In this document: one piece after another, positions 8,432-17,698 of the stretch
Position numbering within the stretch: position 1 is the first letter of the stretch
Layout: every line of letters begins with the position of its first letter
DNA from: Rhodobacter sp.
Lineage (GTDB): Bacteria > Pseudomonadota > Alphaproteobacteria > Rhodobacterales > Rhodobacteraceae
DNA length: 64,000 nt
Assembly: GCA_020637595.1 (NCBI GenBank)
Contig: JACKKE010000006.1
Span: forward strand, 62,001-126,000
Direction of reading: 5' to 3'
The notes under the pieces: generated by a model
Told to the model about the DNA's origin: nothing
Databases searched by the model: none
What the model saw: only the letters and a program-made list of their open reading frames with translations
Program-made: the position numbers and the translations under genes

Positions 8432-9334
8432 TCAGCGCCCGCGGATTCGCGGGTCCAGCGCGTCGCGCAGACCATCGCCGATATAGTTGACGCTCAGCAC
8501 CACCAGCGAGATGAACACCCCCGGCAGCATCGACCGCGACGGGTATTGCTGCAGGTAATCCACCCCGTCCGCCACCAGCCGTCCCCAGGTCGGGAAGTCG
8601 GGCGGGAAGCCCATGCCGAGGAAGCTCAGCGCGCTTTCGGTGATGATCGCGGTGGCCAGCATCAGCGTGGCCGAAACCATCACCGGCGACAGCACGTTGG
8701 GCAGGATGTGGCGCAGGATCAGCCGGCGCGGCGGCGTGCCGATCGAACGCCCGGCCAGGACGTATTCGCGCTCTTTCAGCGCCAGAACGTCGCCCCGCAC
8801 GACCCGCGCAGTGCGCATCCACGAGGTGATGGCAATCGCCACGACGATCAGCAGGAACATCCCCGTCTCGACGCCGAAGGCCGAACTCAGCGGCTGGCGG
8901 AACAGCATCGACATGACCAGCAGCAAGGGCAGCAGCGGCAGCGCCAGAAAGAGGTCGGTCATCCGCATCAGCAATCCGTCGATGCGGCGGAAATACCCCG
9001 CCATCACGCCGATCGCAGTGCCGATGAACACCGACAGCACCATCGCCACAACCCCCACCGCCAGCGAGACCTGTCCGCCCTTCATCATCCGGGCAAAGAT
9101 GTCGCGGCCCAACTGGTCGGTGCCGAAGGGATGCGCCAGGCTGAAGCCCTGATTGCGGGACCGGATGTCGATATAGGTCGCGTCATAGGGCCACAGCGTC
9201 GGCCCGACAAAGCAGAACAACAAGATGGCGATGAACACGACCGAGCCGACCAGCGCGCCCTTATGGGTCTTGAACTGGTCCCAGACGTCCCACCACTGGT
9301 TGCGGGGTGCGCGGAACGAGACGGTGTCAGTCAT
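8432..9334 (-). CDS. Oligopeptide/dipeptide ABC transporter permease, DppC type
   Basis: A 300-aa inner-membrane permease. An N-terminal cytoplasmic stretch precedes a first helix (GALVGSVVFIAILLFCFVG), followed by the BPD_transp_1 domain with the EAA loop around REYVLAGRSIGTPPRRLILR, which docks on the ATPases. The N-terminal OppC_N region is present. The start at ATG 9334 overlaps the dppB stop by 8 bp (ATGACTGA), so translation is coupled; a start at 9361 would extend further into dppB. It is the last gene of the dppD-F-A-B-C operon on this strand. The substrate is likely a short peptide, inferred from family and neighbours. Confidence 0.9.
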   Translation of the reverse strand: MTDTVSFRAPRNQWWDVWDQFKTHKGALVGSVVFIAILLFCFVGPTLWPYDATYIDIRSRNQGFSLAHPFGTDQLGRDIFARMMKGGQVSLAVGVVAMVLSVFIGTAIGVMAGYFRRIDGLLMRMTDLFLALPLLPLLLVMSMLFRQPLSSAFGVETGMFLLIVVAIAITSWMRTARVVRGDVLALKEREYVLAGRSIGTPPRRLILRHILPNVLSPVMVSATLMLATAIITESALSFLGMGFPPDFPTWGRLVADGVDYLQQYPSRSMLPGVFISLVVLSVNYIGDGLRDALDPRIRGR

Positions 9335-10337
9335 AGCGGATCCTGGGGTCAAGGATGGCATAGAGGAGGTCGGCGATCAGGTTGAAGGCGACGATCAGGA
9401 TCGCGAATACCACCGAGAGGGTCAGCACCATCGGGAAATCCGAGGCATAGATCGCGATGATCAACAGTTGCCCCAGCCCGTTCACGCGAAAGATGTTTTC
9501 GGTGATGATCGCGCCGGTAAAGATCGTGGGGATCCCCAGCGCAATCACCGTGACCACCGGGATCATCGAGTTGCGCAGCACGTGCAGCAGCACCACCACG
9601 CGCTCGGTCATGCCCTTGGCCCGCGCGGTGCGCACATAGTCCTGGGTCATGTTGTCGAGCATCGCCGCGCGCATGAAGCGCACGATCTGCGCGGTGTTGT
9701 AAAGCGTCAGCACAAAGACCGGCATCGCCATCTGCCTGAGCTGCAGCAGGAAGTTCCCGAAACTGTCGACGACCAGCGTCGTGTCGTAGATGATCGGGAA
9801 CCAGCCCAGCCAGACCGAGAAGATCAGCATCAAGAGCGGGCCGGTGAAGAAGGTCGGCAGCGAAAAGCCGACCATCGACACGAAGGTGCCCACCTGGTCG
9901 AACCAGCTGTATTGCTTGTAGGCCGAATAGACGCCGATCGGCACCGCGATCAGGATCCCGAAGATATAGCTCAGGCCAACGACCCACAGCGTCTGCGGCA
10001 GACGCTGGGCGATGATGTCCGCGACCGGCGAGCGCGTCTGGAACGAGATGATCCGCTGGCCTTCCACCGCCAGGCTCTCGATCCCGGTCATGTTCGCCAG
10101 CATGTGGCTGGGTTCGACGATCGTGAACATATAGAGCCACTTGTAGAAGCGCACGAACCAGGGCTCGCCCAGCCCCAGCGCGAGGCGCATCTGTTCGCGG
10201 ACTTCGGGCGGAATGGTCAGCGGCATTTCCGCCATCGGGTCGCCGGGTGACAGCTCCAGCAGCAGGAAGATGATCAGAGCGATGAACAAAAGCGTCGGGA
10301 TCGCCAGGAGGATCCGTCGCAGCGTGTAGTTGAACAT
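9327..10337 (-). CDS. Oligopeptide/dipeptide ABC transporter permease, DppB type
   Basis: A 336-aa permease with the DppB/OppB layout: an N-terminal helix (RRILLAIPTLLFIALIIFLL), the typical ELSPGDP segment, a large periplasmic loop and five further helices. The EAA motif DYVRTARAKGMTERVV lies near residue 230. Together with the DppC-type protein it forms the membrane channel. It starts 73 bp downstream of the binding-protein gene, and a strong GC hairpin lies in that gap. The C-terminal ILDPRIRYD is characteristic of this permease group. Confidence 0.92.
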   Translation of the reverse strand: MFNYTLRRILLAIPTLLFIALIIFLLLELSPGDPMAEMPLTIPPEVREQMRLALGLGEPWFVRFYKWLYMFTIVEPSHMLANMTGIESLAVEGQRIISFQTRSPVADIIAQRLPQTLWVVGLSYIFGILIAVPIGVYSAYKQYSWFDQVGTFVSMVGFSLPTFFTGPLLMLIFSVWLGWFPIIYDTTLVVDSFGNFLLQLRQMAMPVFVLTLYNTAQIVRFMRAAMLDNMTQDYVRTARAKGMTERVVVLLHVLRNSMIPVVTVIALGIPTIFTGAIITENIFRVNGLGQLLIIAIYASDFPMVLTLSVVFAILIVAFNLIADLLYAILDPRIRYD

Positions 10338-10372
10338 TGGGGGCGCCTTGGTTCAGCGTTCTCGGTCGGGGT

Positions 10373-10398
10373 GGGTCCGCCCCGCGGGGGGCGGACCC
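10373..10398. promoter_or_regulatory. Intercistronic hairpin between binding protein and permease genes
   Basis: A perfect 11-bp stem (GGGTCCGCCCC / GGGGCGGACCC) with a 4-base loop sits in the 73 bp between the solute-binding protein gene and dppB. There is no T-run after it on the minus strand, so partial termination or 3'-end protection of the binding-protein message is likelier than full termination. This is a common way to express more binding protein than permease. The function is inferred from position only. Confidence 0.6.
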
Positions 10399-10410
10399 GG
10401 AGGGGTCAGG

Positions 10411-12117
10411 TCACTGGATGCGATACCAGTCGGCGATGTTCCACAGGCCCGAATCCCAGACGTTCAGCAGCACGCCGCCCAGCGAGTTGGCATGCGCATC
10501 GACGCGGCCGCGGTCGACCAGCGGCACGGTGACGAAGTTCTGAACCAGGATGTCGTTCAGCTCACGGCCGATGCGGCCCCGCTCGTTGATGTCGGCGGTC
10601 TGAGCCAGCTGCAGGTGCAGCGCGTCATAGGCCGGATCGCAGAAGCGGTTGATGTTCTCACCCTGCCACTGGGTCGCGGGACGCGGCTCGTGGTCGCAGC
10701 GCCAGGCGCCGAGATAGTTCTCGGGGTCGGTGCCGGTGAAGTTGTTGGCATACATCTCGACGTCGGCATAGAACTTCTGGAACGTGTCGGGCGAGCCCGG
10801 GTCACCCCCGAAGAACACCGAGGCGTTCACGTTGCGAAGGTTGGCTTCGACGCCGATCTCGCGCCACCACTGCTGGATCAGGGCCTGGAAGTCCTGACGC
10901 ACGGCGTTGGTCGAGGTCTGGTAGTCGATCACCAGGCGGCGGCCGTCGGCGTTGACGCGGATCCCGTCGCCGCCGGGGGTCCAGCCGGCTTCGGTCAGCA
11001 GCGCGCGGGCGCCGTCGAGATCCTGAACGGCACAGCCTTCATTGGCTTCCGAGCGGAAAATCGGCGGGTTCGGCACGATGTTGCAGGCGACGCGGCCGGC
11101 CTGGCCATAGCCGATCTCGACCAGCAGTTCGCGGTCGATGGCCATGCTCAGGGCCTGACGCACGCGCATGTCCGACAGGATCGGATGCGGCGCTTCGCGG
11201 GTCGACCGCACCTCGGGCGACAGATCCGGCGACGGGTCGGTCAGGTTCATCTCGATCCGTTCGACCAGCGTGCCGAAGGCCGAGATCGGAACGCCATGAC
11301 CGCCCTGGGCCATCGTCGCGATCACGTCGGGGGCCAGCTGCAGGTTCCAGGCGTAATCCATCTCGCCGGTTTCCATCACCGCGCGACCGGCCGAGGCCGC
11401 GTCACCGCCGCCTTTCAGCGTCATGGTGGCGAAATGGGGCAGCGAGGGGTCGCGGTAGTTGGGGTTGGCTTCCAACTGGATCACGTCGTTCGGACGGAAA
11501 TCCACGACGCGGAACGCCCCGGTGCCGACCGGCGAGAAGTTCGCCTCGGTGCACTCGGGCGCGCGGGCACCGAGGCAGTTTTCGAACTGGGCACGCTGCA
11601 GGATCGGCGACGAGGCTGAGACGAACGGGCCATACGGCACGGGCTTGGGCACCGAGAAATGCACGGTCACGGTGCGCTCGTCGACCACTTCGACCGACTC
11701 GACGTCGTTGAAGTTGCGCAGCTGCGCGCAGCCGCCTTCGGGATGCATGCAGTATTCGGCGGTGAACGCCACGTCGGCCGCGGTGACCGGGGTGCCGTCG
11801 GACCACAGCAGACCCTCGCTCAGGCGCCAGGTGATCGACATCAGGTCTTCGGACACGCCGCCGTTTTCCACGGTCGGCACTTCGTCGACCAGCCACGGCA
11901 CCAGTTCGCCGTTTTCATTGTAGCGCGCCAGCGGCTCGAGCACGATGCTCGAGGCTTCCTGCTCCTTGGTGCCGCCCGACAGATAGGGGTTCATGATCGA
12001 CGGCGCTTGCCAGTAGATCAGGTTCAGGTGACCGCTTTCGCCGCGCTCCGCAAAGGCCGTCGCCGGCATCAACGCGATCGCAGCAGCGGCCCCGAGCAGG
12101 GCAACTCTGGTAGTCAT
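10411..12117 (-). CDS. Oligopeptide ABC transporter, periplasmic solute-binding protein
   Basis: A 568-aa SBP_bac_5 (DppA/OppA-like) protein. It has a Sec signal peptide (VALLGAAAAIALMPATAFA, cleaved near residue 23) and no lipobox, so it should be soluble in the periplasm. Family features include the early PSIMNPYLSGG segment, WRLSEGLLWSDGTPVTAADV and DMRVRQALSMAIDRELLVE. At 568 aa it is slightly long for the family, with cysteine-containing loops (CMHPEGGCAQL, CLGARAPEC) that could form disulfides. The start ATG 12117 overlaps the stop of the upstream ATPase gene (ATGA). The specific peptide ligand cannot be read from sequence. Confidence 0.92.
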   Translation of the reverse strand: MTTRVALLGAAAAIALMPATAFAERGESGHLNLIYWQAPSIMNPYLSGGTKEQEASSIVLEPLARYNENGELVPWLVDEVPTVENGGVSEDLMSITWRLSEGLLWSDGTPVTAADVAFTAEYCMHPEGGCAQLRNFNDVESVEVVDERTVTVHFSVPKPVPYGPFVSASSPILQRAQFENCLGARAPECTEANFSPVGTGAFRVVDFRPNDVIQLEANPNYRDPSLPHFATMTLKGGGDAASAGRAVMETGEMDYAWNLQLAPDVIATMAQGGHGVPISAFGTLVERIEMNLTDPSPDLSPEVRSTREAPHPILSDMRVRQALSMAIDRELLVEIGYGQAGRVACNIVPNPPIFRSEANEGCAVQDLDGARALLTEAGWTPGGDGIRVNADGRRLVIDYQTSTNAVRQDFQALIQQWWREIGVEANLRNVNASVFFGGDPGSPDTFQKFYADVEMYANNFTGTDPENYLGAWRCDHEPRPATQWQGENINRFCDPAYDALHLQLAQTADINERGRIGRELNDILVQNFVTVPLVDRGRVDAHANSLGGVLLNVWDSGLWNIADWYRIQ

Positions 12118-13172
12118 GCATCCTCTCCTTGTTGGATCTGGTTTTGGGTGTGCTCAGCCTGAGCGCCACCGGTTCGTCCGGTGGTCTTGTCTTGGTTGTG
12201 CAGGTGACAGGCCACGAAATGCCCGGGCAGGATCTCGCGGGTTTCGGGCTCGATCTGGCGGCAAATGTCCATCACCCGCGGGCAGCGGGTGCAGAAATTG
12301 CAGCCCTGGGGCGGATTCGCCGGCGAGGGCACGTCGCCGGTCAACACGATCCGGTCCTTGCGCCGCTCGGCCGAGGGGTCGGGTTCGGGCACCGCCGACA
12401 GCAGCGCCTCGGTATAGGGGTGGGCCGGATGATCGTAGAGGTCGACGACCGGTGCCAGTTCGACGATCTTGCCCAGATACATCACCGCCACCCGGTCCGC
12501 GATATGGCGCACCATGCTGAGGTCGTGGCTGATGAACATGTAGGTCAGGCCGAACTGGTCCTGCAGTTCCTCCAGCAGGTTCACGACCTGCGCCTGGATC
12601 GACACGTCCAGCGCGGCGATCGGCTCGTCGCAGACGATGAAGCGCGGGTTCAGGGCCAGCGCACGGGCGATGCCGATCCGCTGACGCTGGCCACCGGAAA
12701 AGGCATGCGGATAGCGATGGGCGAAATCGCGGTTCAGACCGACCGCGTCCATCAGCTCATAGATCCGCTCCAGCTTCTTCTTGCGGTCCCAGTCGGTGTG
12801 TTCGTCCAGCGGTTCGCCGATGATGCCGGCGACGGTCATCCGCGGATTCAGGCTGGCCTGCGGATCCTGGAACACCATCTGCATCGACGGGCGCTTCTTG
12901 CGCAGGGTTTCCGGAGGCAGATCGGCGATGTTCTCACCGTCGATGGTGATCGACCCGGCGGTGGCGTCATAAAGGCGCAGGACGGCGCGCCCGCAGGTCG
13001 ACTTGCCGCAGCCGGATTCCCCGACGATGCCCAGCGTCTCGCCCTCGTAGATGTCGAAACTGACATCGTCGACCGCCTTGACCGATCCGACCTGCCGCCG
13101 CAACAGGCCACCGTAGATCGGAAAGTAGAGCTTGAGGTTGCGGACCTCGACCAGTTTTCGGCGCGGACTCAT
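12114..13172 (-). CDS. Oligopeptide ABC transporter ATP-binding protein, DppF type
   Basis: A 352-aa ATPase. Walker A is GESGCGKST, the signature is FSGGQRQRIGIARAL, Walker B is FIVCDEPIAALD, and the switch histidine is in FISHDLSMV. The C-terminal oligo_HPY extension contains C-x5-C-x2-C (GCNFCTRCPRV), typical of peptide transporter ATPases. ATG 13172 overlaps the dppD stop (ATGA); the open frame upstream of it is inside dppD. It works as a heterodimer with the DppD-type protein. Confidence 0.93.
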   Translation of the reverse strand: MSPRRKLVEVRNLKLYFPIYGGLLRRQVGSVKAVDDVSFDIYEGETLGIVGESGCGKSTCGRAVLRLYDATAGSITIDGENIADLPPETLRKKRPSMQMVFQDPQASLNPRMTVAGIIGEPLDEHTDWDRKKKLERIYELMDAVGLNRDFAHRYPHAFSGGQRQRIGIARALALNPRFIVCDEPIAALDVSIQAQVVNLLEELQDQFGLTYMFISHDLSMVRHIADRVAVMYLGKIVELAPVVDLYDHPAHPYTEALLSAVPEPDPSAERRKDRIVLTGDVPSPANPPQGCNFCTRCPRVMDICRQIEPETREILPGHFVACHLHNQDKTTGRTGGAQAEHTQNQIQQGEDA

Positions 13173-14164
13173 GCGGTGGCCCCCCGGTGATCCCAATGGC
13201 AGGCCACGTCGTGGCGGTCTCCGATCTCGCGCCGCAGCGGGTTTTCCTGGCTGCAGCGGTCAAAGGCGTGGACGCAGCGGGCCATGAACGGGCAGGCAGA
13301 GGGCTGGCGGGCCAGAATTGGCGGCTGCCCCTCGATCACCCGCAGCTTGTCTTCGCGCTCGCCGTGCAGCTTGGGCATCGTGCGCAGCAGGGCGCGGGTA
13401 TAGGGATGGGCGGGGTTGCCGAACACCTCGCGCACCGGCCCCTGTTCGACGACCTGGCCGCCATACATCACCATCACCCGGTCGGCGATGCCGGCGATCA
13501 CCCCCAGATCATGGGTGATCCAGATGATCGCCATGCCCAGCTTTTGGCGCAGTTCCTTGACCAGTTCCAGGATCTGCGCCTGGATCGTCACATCCAGCGC
13601 GGTGGTCGGCTCGTCCGCGATCAGCACCTTGGGGTCGCAGGCCAAGGCGATGGCGATCATCACCCGCTGGCGCATCCCGCCCGAGAACTGGTGCGGATAG
13701 TCCTTGAGCCGGCGCCGCGCATCGGGGATGCCGACCAGCTCCAGCAATTCGACTGCGCGATCGCGCGCCTGCGCCTTGGTCATCCCCAGGTGAACGCGCA
13801 GCGGTTCCATCAACTGGAAGCCCACCGTGAACACCGGGTTCAGCGAGGTCATCGGATCCTGAAAGACAAAGCCGATCTCGCGGCCGCGGACGAGCCGCAG
13901 GCTTTCTTCGTCCATCGTCAGCAGATCGCGGTCGCCCAGCAGAACCTGTCCGTCGCGCACTTCGGCGGGGGGAGAGGGCAAAAGGCCCAGAAGCGACATC
14001 ATCGTCACGGATTTGCCCGAGCCGCTTTCCCCGACAACCCCCAGCAATTCGCCCGGTTTCAGATCAAAGCTGACCGTGTTGACGGCGTGGATTTCGCCTG
14101 CACGGGTGCGGAAAACGGTCTTCAGGTTCCTGACATCAAGAACCGGCGTGGCCCCATCGGGCAT
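13169..14164 (-). CDS. Oligopeptide ABC transporter ATP-binding protein, DppD type
   Basis: A 331-aa ATPase and the first gene of the five-gene minus-strand operon. It has Walker A GESGSGKS, the signature FSGGMRQRVMIAIALA, Walker B KVLIADEPTTALD and WITHDLGV. The C-terminal oligo_HPY region has the cysteine pattern SACPFMARCVHAFDRC. ATG 14164 follows GGGAGG by five bases; GTG 14170 is the alternative. The 269 bp upstream separate it from the divergent ArgE-like gene and should contain both promoters. No inserted regulator gene is present. Confidence 0.93.
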   Translation of the reverse strand: MPDGATPVLDVRNLKTVFRTRAGEIHAVNTVSFDLKPGELLGVVGESGSGKSVTMMSLLGLLPSPPAEVRDGQVLLGDRDLLTMDEESLRLVRGREIGFVFQDPMTSLNPVFTVGFQLMEPLRVHLGMTKAQARDRAVELLELVGIPDARRRLKDYPHQFSGGMRQRVMIAIALACDPKVLIADEPTTALDVTIQAQILELVKELRQKLGMAIIWITHDLGVIAGIADRVMVMYGGQVVEQGPVREVFGNPAHPYTRALLRTMPKLHGEREDKLRVIEGQPPILARQPSACPFMARCVHAFDRCSQENPLRREIGDRHDVACHWDHRGATA

Positions 14165-14433
14165 GCACACCTCCCAGTGTGTGATTTGTCCCCGATTTCT
14201 TTTTGAATCAGGTTTCTGAGGCTGAGAGTGGCAGGAGTCCTGCGATGTGGCAACAAAAAACGCGCCCGAAAAATACGCAAATTATGCAGTATATTGCAAT
14301 CGGCGTATAATCAGCCAGTTTCCTCGTATACGCCCAATCCGTCGGCAACTCCGGTCCGAAACCCCACGCGAACCCTTGACGATACCCCGTGCGCGCGGCG
14401 AGGATGCCCGGAATCCGAGCTGGGAGCCCCTCC
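14165..14433. promoter_or_regulatory. Divergent promoter region between peptide transporter and deacylase operons
   Basis: This gap separates two operons read in opposite directions and is more AT-rich than the flanking genes in its middle (about 14250-14330), as expected of promoters. TTGACG at 14376-14381 could be a -35 box for the plus-strand operon, but the matching -10 is weak, so I do not assign it. Shared regulation of the two operons from this gap is an inference. Confidence 0.4.
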
Positions 14434-15606
14434 ATGACCGAGAAAACGCCTGAAGAACTGGGCGCACGCGCAATTCTCGACCGACTGATCGCCTTTCCGA
14501 CCATCAGCCGTGACACCAATCTGCCGCTGGTCGACTGGGTTCAGGATTACCTCGCGTCACATGGGATCGACAGCAAGCGCGTGATGTCTCCCTGCGGCAC
14601 AAAGGCGCATCTTTATGCGCATGTCGGACCGCAGATCGCCGGTGGGGTGGTGCTGTTGGGGCATACCGATGTGGTGCCGGTCGACGGGCAGGACTGGACC
14701 ACCAATCCCTGGGACGTGACTGAAAAGGACGGCAAGCTGTTCGGCCGCGGCACCTGCGACATGAAAGGCTTTGATGCGCTGGCGATCGCGGCGCTGGTCG
14801 CGGCCTCGAAACGTCCGCTGGCGCGGCCGCTGCAGTTGGCGCTCAGCTATGACGAGGAGGTCGGCTGCATGGCGGTCGCGGATCTCGTCGAGGAGATGGT
14901 GGGCACCGACCTGCCGCGCGCCGAATCGGTGATTGTTGGCGAGCCCTCGATGATGAAGGTGGTGACCGGGCACAAGGGCGGCGTCGGTCTGGCGATGCAT
15001 GTCCACGGCTACGAGGTGCATTCCTCGCTGCAGCCCTATGGTGTCAGCGCGGTGATGGAGGGGGCGCGGTTGATCCAGTGGGCCAACGACCGCAACGCCG
15101 AAAATGCCGCCGCCACCCCGTCGGAACTGGCCGCGCCCTTTGATCCGCCGTTCTCGACGCTGCATGTCGGCATGATCTCGGGCGGCACCGCGCATAACAT
15201 CACCGCCAAGGATTGCGAGTTCCTGATTTCGGTCCGGCAGGTGCCGGGCGATACCGGCTGGGGCGACAAGATCGCCGCCGCCGCGCGTGCCATCGAGGCG
15301 GATATGAAGAAGATCCGCCCCGAAGCCTGGATCGAGATGACCGGCGTGTTCGGCGTGCCGCCCCTGACCCCCGAGAACGGCGGCCCGGCCGAGACCCTGG
15401 CGCGGCGGCTGACCGGCGACAACGGCCAGCATGTCGTCAGCTACGGCACCGAGGGTGGCCAGTTCCAGGTGCGCGGCTATTCGGCGGTGGTCTGTGGCCC
15501 CGGCGATATCGCCCAGGCGCACCAGCCTGATGAATTCCTGACGCTCGAGCAATTTGCCGCCGGGCAGGCCTTTATGGAGCGGCTGGTCGACGATCTCTGC
15601 CGATGA
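14434..15606 (+). CDS. argE: M20 family deacylase, acetylornithine deacetylase (ArgE) type
   Basis: A 390-aa metallopeptidase-fold hydrolase that removes an N-acyl group, classically from N-acetylornithine. The metal-binding segments are LLGHTDVVPVDG and GRGTCDMKGFDA, followed by the catalytic ALSYDEEVGC near residue 145. GEPSMMKVVTGHKG begins the dimerisation domain. The start ATG 14434 is preceded by GGGAG; an ATG at 14389 lacks a ribosome site and extends past the family N-terminus. The stop overlaps the next gene's start (ATGA). Because it heads a catabolic-looking operon beside a peptide transporter, it may act on another N-acyl amino acid rather than in arginine synthesis. Confidence 0.85.
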   Translation: MTEKTPEELGARAILDRLIAFPTISRDTNLPLVDWVQDYLASHGIDSKRVMSPCGTKAHLYAHVGPQIAGGVVLLGHTDVVPVDGQDWTTNPWDVTEKDGKLFGRGTCDMKGFDALAIAALVAASKRPLARPLQLALSYDEEVGCMAVADLVEEMVGTDLPRAESVIVGEPSMMKVVTGHKGGVGLAMHVHGYEVHSSLQPYGVSAVMEGARLIQWANDRNAENAAATPSELAAPFDPPFSTLHVGMISGGTAHNITAKDCEFLISVRQVPGDTGWGDKIAAAARAIEADMKKIRPEAWIEMTGVFGVPPLTPENGGPAETLARRLTGDNGQHVVSYGTEGGQFQVRGYSAVVCGPGDIAQAHQPDEFLTLEQFAAGQAFMERLVDDLCR

Positions 15607-16289
15607 CCCGCATCCTGCTGATCGAGAACAACGACGACGGCGCCGAGCCCGAGCGCATCCGTCAGTTTCTCGACCGCACCGGGCGCGGCTATCGGGTGGT
15701 GCGGCCCTATCGGGGTGATCCGGTGCCACGTTCGGCCGAAGGGCTGGATGCGGCGGTGATCTATGGCGGTGTGCAGGAGATCTATCAGACCGACCGGTAT
15801 CCGTTCCTGGCCGACGAACACGCCTTTGCCGTCGATGCGGTGGCGCGGGGCGTGCCGTTGCTGGGGCTGTGCCTGGGCGCGCAGTGCATCGCCTATGCCC
15901 ACGGCGCCGAGGTCGCGCCACACCCCGAGGGGGTCAAGGAATTCGGTTATTATCCGATCATCCCGACCGAGGCCGGGCGCGACCTGTTGCCCGAGGCGAT
16001 GGTGATGCCGCAGTGGCACGGCCACGGCTTCGCGATCCCCGAGGGGGCAGAGCGCCTGGCGGGCAGTGCGCTTTATCCCAATCAGGCATTCCGGATGGGC
16101 TCGGCCTGGGCGTTCCAGTTCCACCCCGAGGTGACGCCAGACCGCATGCGCCGCTGGCAGGCCCATCCCGACGCGCCGTGGACCGCGCCCGGGGCGCAGC
16201 CACTGGCCGAGCAAGAGGCGCTGATGGCGGCGCATGATTTGGCGATCGCCGCCTGGTTCGATGCCTTCCTGACCCGGTTCTTTCCATGA
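15603..16289 (+). CDS. Stand-alone class I glutamine amidotransferase
   Basis: A 228-aa GATase1 domain protein. The nucleophile Cys90 is in LLGLCLGAQ, and the His174/Glu176 pair is in FQFHPEV, so the triad is complete. There is no synthetase domain and no partner synthase nearby, so it resembles stand-alone GMP-synthase-like amidotransferase or gamma-glutamyl hydrolase-type proteins, such as those that act on gamma-glutamyl amines. It overlaps argE upstream and the flavoprotein gene downstream by 4 bp each (ATGA), so all three are made together. The role is probably hydrolysis or transfer of a gamma-glutamyl amide; the substrate is unknown. Confidence 0.85.
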   Translation: MTRILLIENNDDGAEPERIRQFLDRTGRGYRVVRPYRGDPVPRSAEGLDAAVIYGGVQEIYQTDRYPFLADEHAFAVDAVARGVPLLGLCLGAQCIAYAHGAEVAPHPEGVKEFGYYPIIPTEAGRDLLPEAMVMPQWHGHGFAIPEGAERLAGSALYPNQAFRMGSAWAFQFHPEVTPDRMRRWQAHPDAPWTAPGAQPLAEQEALMAAHDLAIAAWFDAFLTRFFP

Positions 16290-17635
16290 CGTTCTTTCCC
16301 TTTCACGGTGCGGGCACGCCTGAGCACACCGCCGCCTTGCCCAAGGCGGCCGATGTCGTGGTGATCGGCGGTGGCATCGCCGGGGTCACCACCGCCTGGG
16401 AACTGGCGGGGCAGGGGCTGCAGGTGGTGCTGTGCGAAAAGGGTCGCGTTGCCGCCGAACAATCGGGCCGCAACTGGGGCTGGATCCGGGTGCAGGGCCG
16501 CGACCCGGCGGAGATCCCGCTGGTGCTTGAGGCCCGCCGCCACTGGACCCGCTGGGCGGAGCGCCTGGGGCCGGCACTGGGCCACCGGGTGGCGGGTGTA
16601 ACCTATCTGGCGCGCGACGCGGCCGAGGTGAGCGATTATGAGAGCTGGCTGGAGCAGGCGCGCGATTATGATCTGGACAGTCGGCTGTTGAGCCGCGCGC
16701 AGATCGCCGCGCTGTTTCCCGACGCGCCGCCCGGGCACTGGCCGGGTGCGCTGCACACCCCGTCCGATGGCCGGGCCGAGCCCTTTGTCGCGGTGCCGAT
16801 GATCGCCCGCGCGGTGGCCGCGGCGGGTGTGGCGATCCGCGAGCACTGCGCGGTGCGCGCGCTCGACATCGCCGCCGGACGGGTGGCGGGGGTGATCACC
16901 GAGGCCGGGCGCATCGCCTGCGACGCGGTGGTGCTGGCGGGGGGCGCGTGGTCCTCGCTGCTGCTGCGCGCCCACGGGGTCAGCATCCCGCAACTGGCGG
17001 TGCTGTCCTCGGTCGCGGCGACCGCGCCAATGCCGGCCTTTTTCGACGGCGCGGCGGCGGATCGCGATTTCGCGCTGCGGCGGCGGGCGGATGGCGGCTA
17101 TACGCTGGCGCCGGGCTCGTCGCATGTGTTTCACCTTGGTCCCGACGCCTTCCGCCATGTTGCCGCCTTTCGCGCCATCGTCCGCGAAAGCTGGCGCAGC
17201 ACCCGGTTTCGTGCCGGCGCGCCGCGCGGCTTTCCCGATGCCTGGACCACACCGCGCCGCTGGTCGCCCGACCGGCCCGGCCCGTTCGAGGCGATGCGCG
17301 TCCTTGATCCCGCGCCGGACATGCGGGCGCTGAAAGCCGTGTGCGACGCCTTCGCCGCAGCCTTTCCGGCGCTCGGTCGGCCCGAGTTGCGCGCGACCTG
17401 GGCGGGGATGATCGACACGATGCCCGACGTGGTGCCGATCCTCGACCCTGTCGCCGCGCTGCCCGGGCTGGTCCTGGGCACCGGCCTCAGCGGTCACGGA
17501 TTCGGCATCGGACCGGCGGTTGGGCGGGTGCTGGCCGATCTGGTGACGGGCCGCGACCCCGGCCACGACCTGACCCGCTTCCGCCTGGCGCGCTTTGCCG
17601 ATGGCAGCCGGGTGACGCCGGGGCCGGCGCTGTGA
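16286..17635 (+). CDS. FAD-dependent oxidoreductase, D-amino acid oxidase/dehydrogenase family
   Basis: A 449-aa DAO-family flavoprotein. The Rossmann dinucleotide fold VVVIGGGIAGVTTAWELAG sits near residues 21-39, and the second FAD contact is AEQSGRNWGWIRVQGRD, resembling the gamma-glutamylputrescine oxidase / PuuB-like branch. The C-terminal FAD motif is GLVLGTGLSGHGFGIGP. It should oxidise a C-N bond of an amine or amino acid. It is the third gene of the argE-GATase-flavoprotein operon, joined by ATGA. A deacylase, a gamma-glutamyl-type amidotransferase and an amine oxidase together recall gamma-glutamylated amine catabolism, which is an inference. Confidence 0.87.
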   Translation: MTFFPFHGAGTPEHTAALPKAADVVVIGGGIAGVTTAWELAGQGLQVVLCEKGRVAAEQSGRNWGWIRVQGRDPAEIPLVLEARRHWTRWAERLGPALGHRVAGVTYLARDAAEVSDYESWLEQARDYDLDSRLLSRAQIAALFPDAPPGHWPGALHTPSDGRAEPFVAVPMIARAVAAAGVAIREHCAVRALDIAAGRVAGVITEAGRIACDAVVLAGGAWSSLLLRAHGVSIPQLAVLSSVAATAPMPAFFDGAAADRDFALRRRADGGYTLAPGSSHVFHLGPDAFRHVAAFRAIVRESWRSTRFRAGAPRGFPDAWTTPRRWSPDRPGPFEAMRVLDPAPDMRALKAVCDAFAAAFPALGRPELRATWAGMIDTMPDVVPILDPVAALPGLVLGTGLSGHGFGIGPAVGRVLADLVTGRDPGHDLTRFRLARFADGSRVTPGPAL

Positions 17636-17648
17636 GCCCCCCTTGCCC

Positions 17649-17664
17649 CGCGGATTTTTCCGCG
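17649..17664. terminator. Short hairpin after the flavoprotein gene
   Basis: A perfect 6-bp stem, CGCGGA / TCCGCG, with a TTTT loop lies 14 bp after the flavoprotein stop and ahead of the first M20 gene. No T-run follows, so it is a weak terminator or processing site at best. It marks a possible break between the two halves of the plus-strand cluster. Confidence 0.35.
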
Positions 17665-17698
17665 CCACGTTAACAGGTGAAGAAAACAGGAGATCCCG

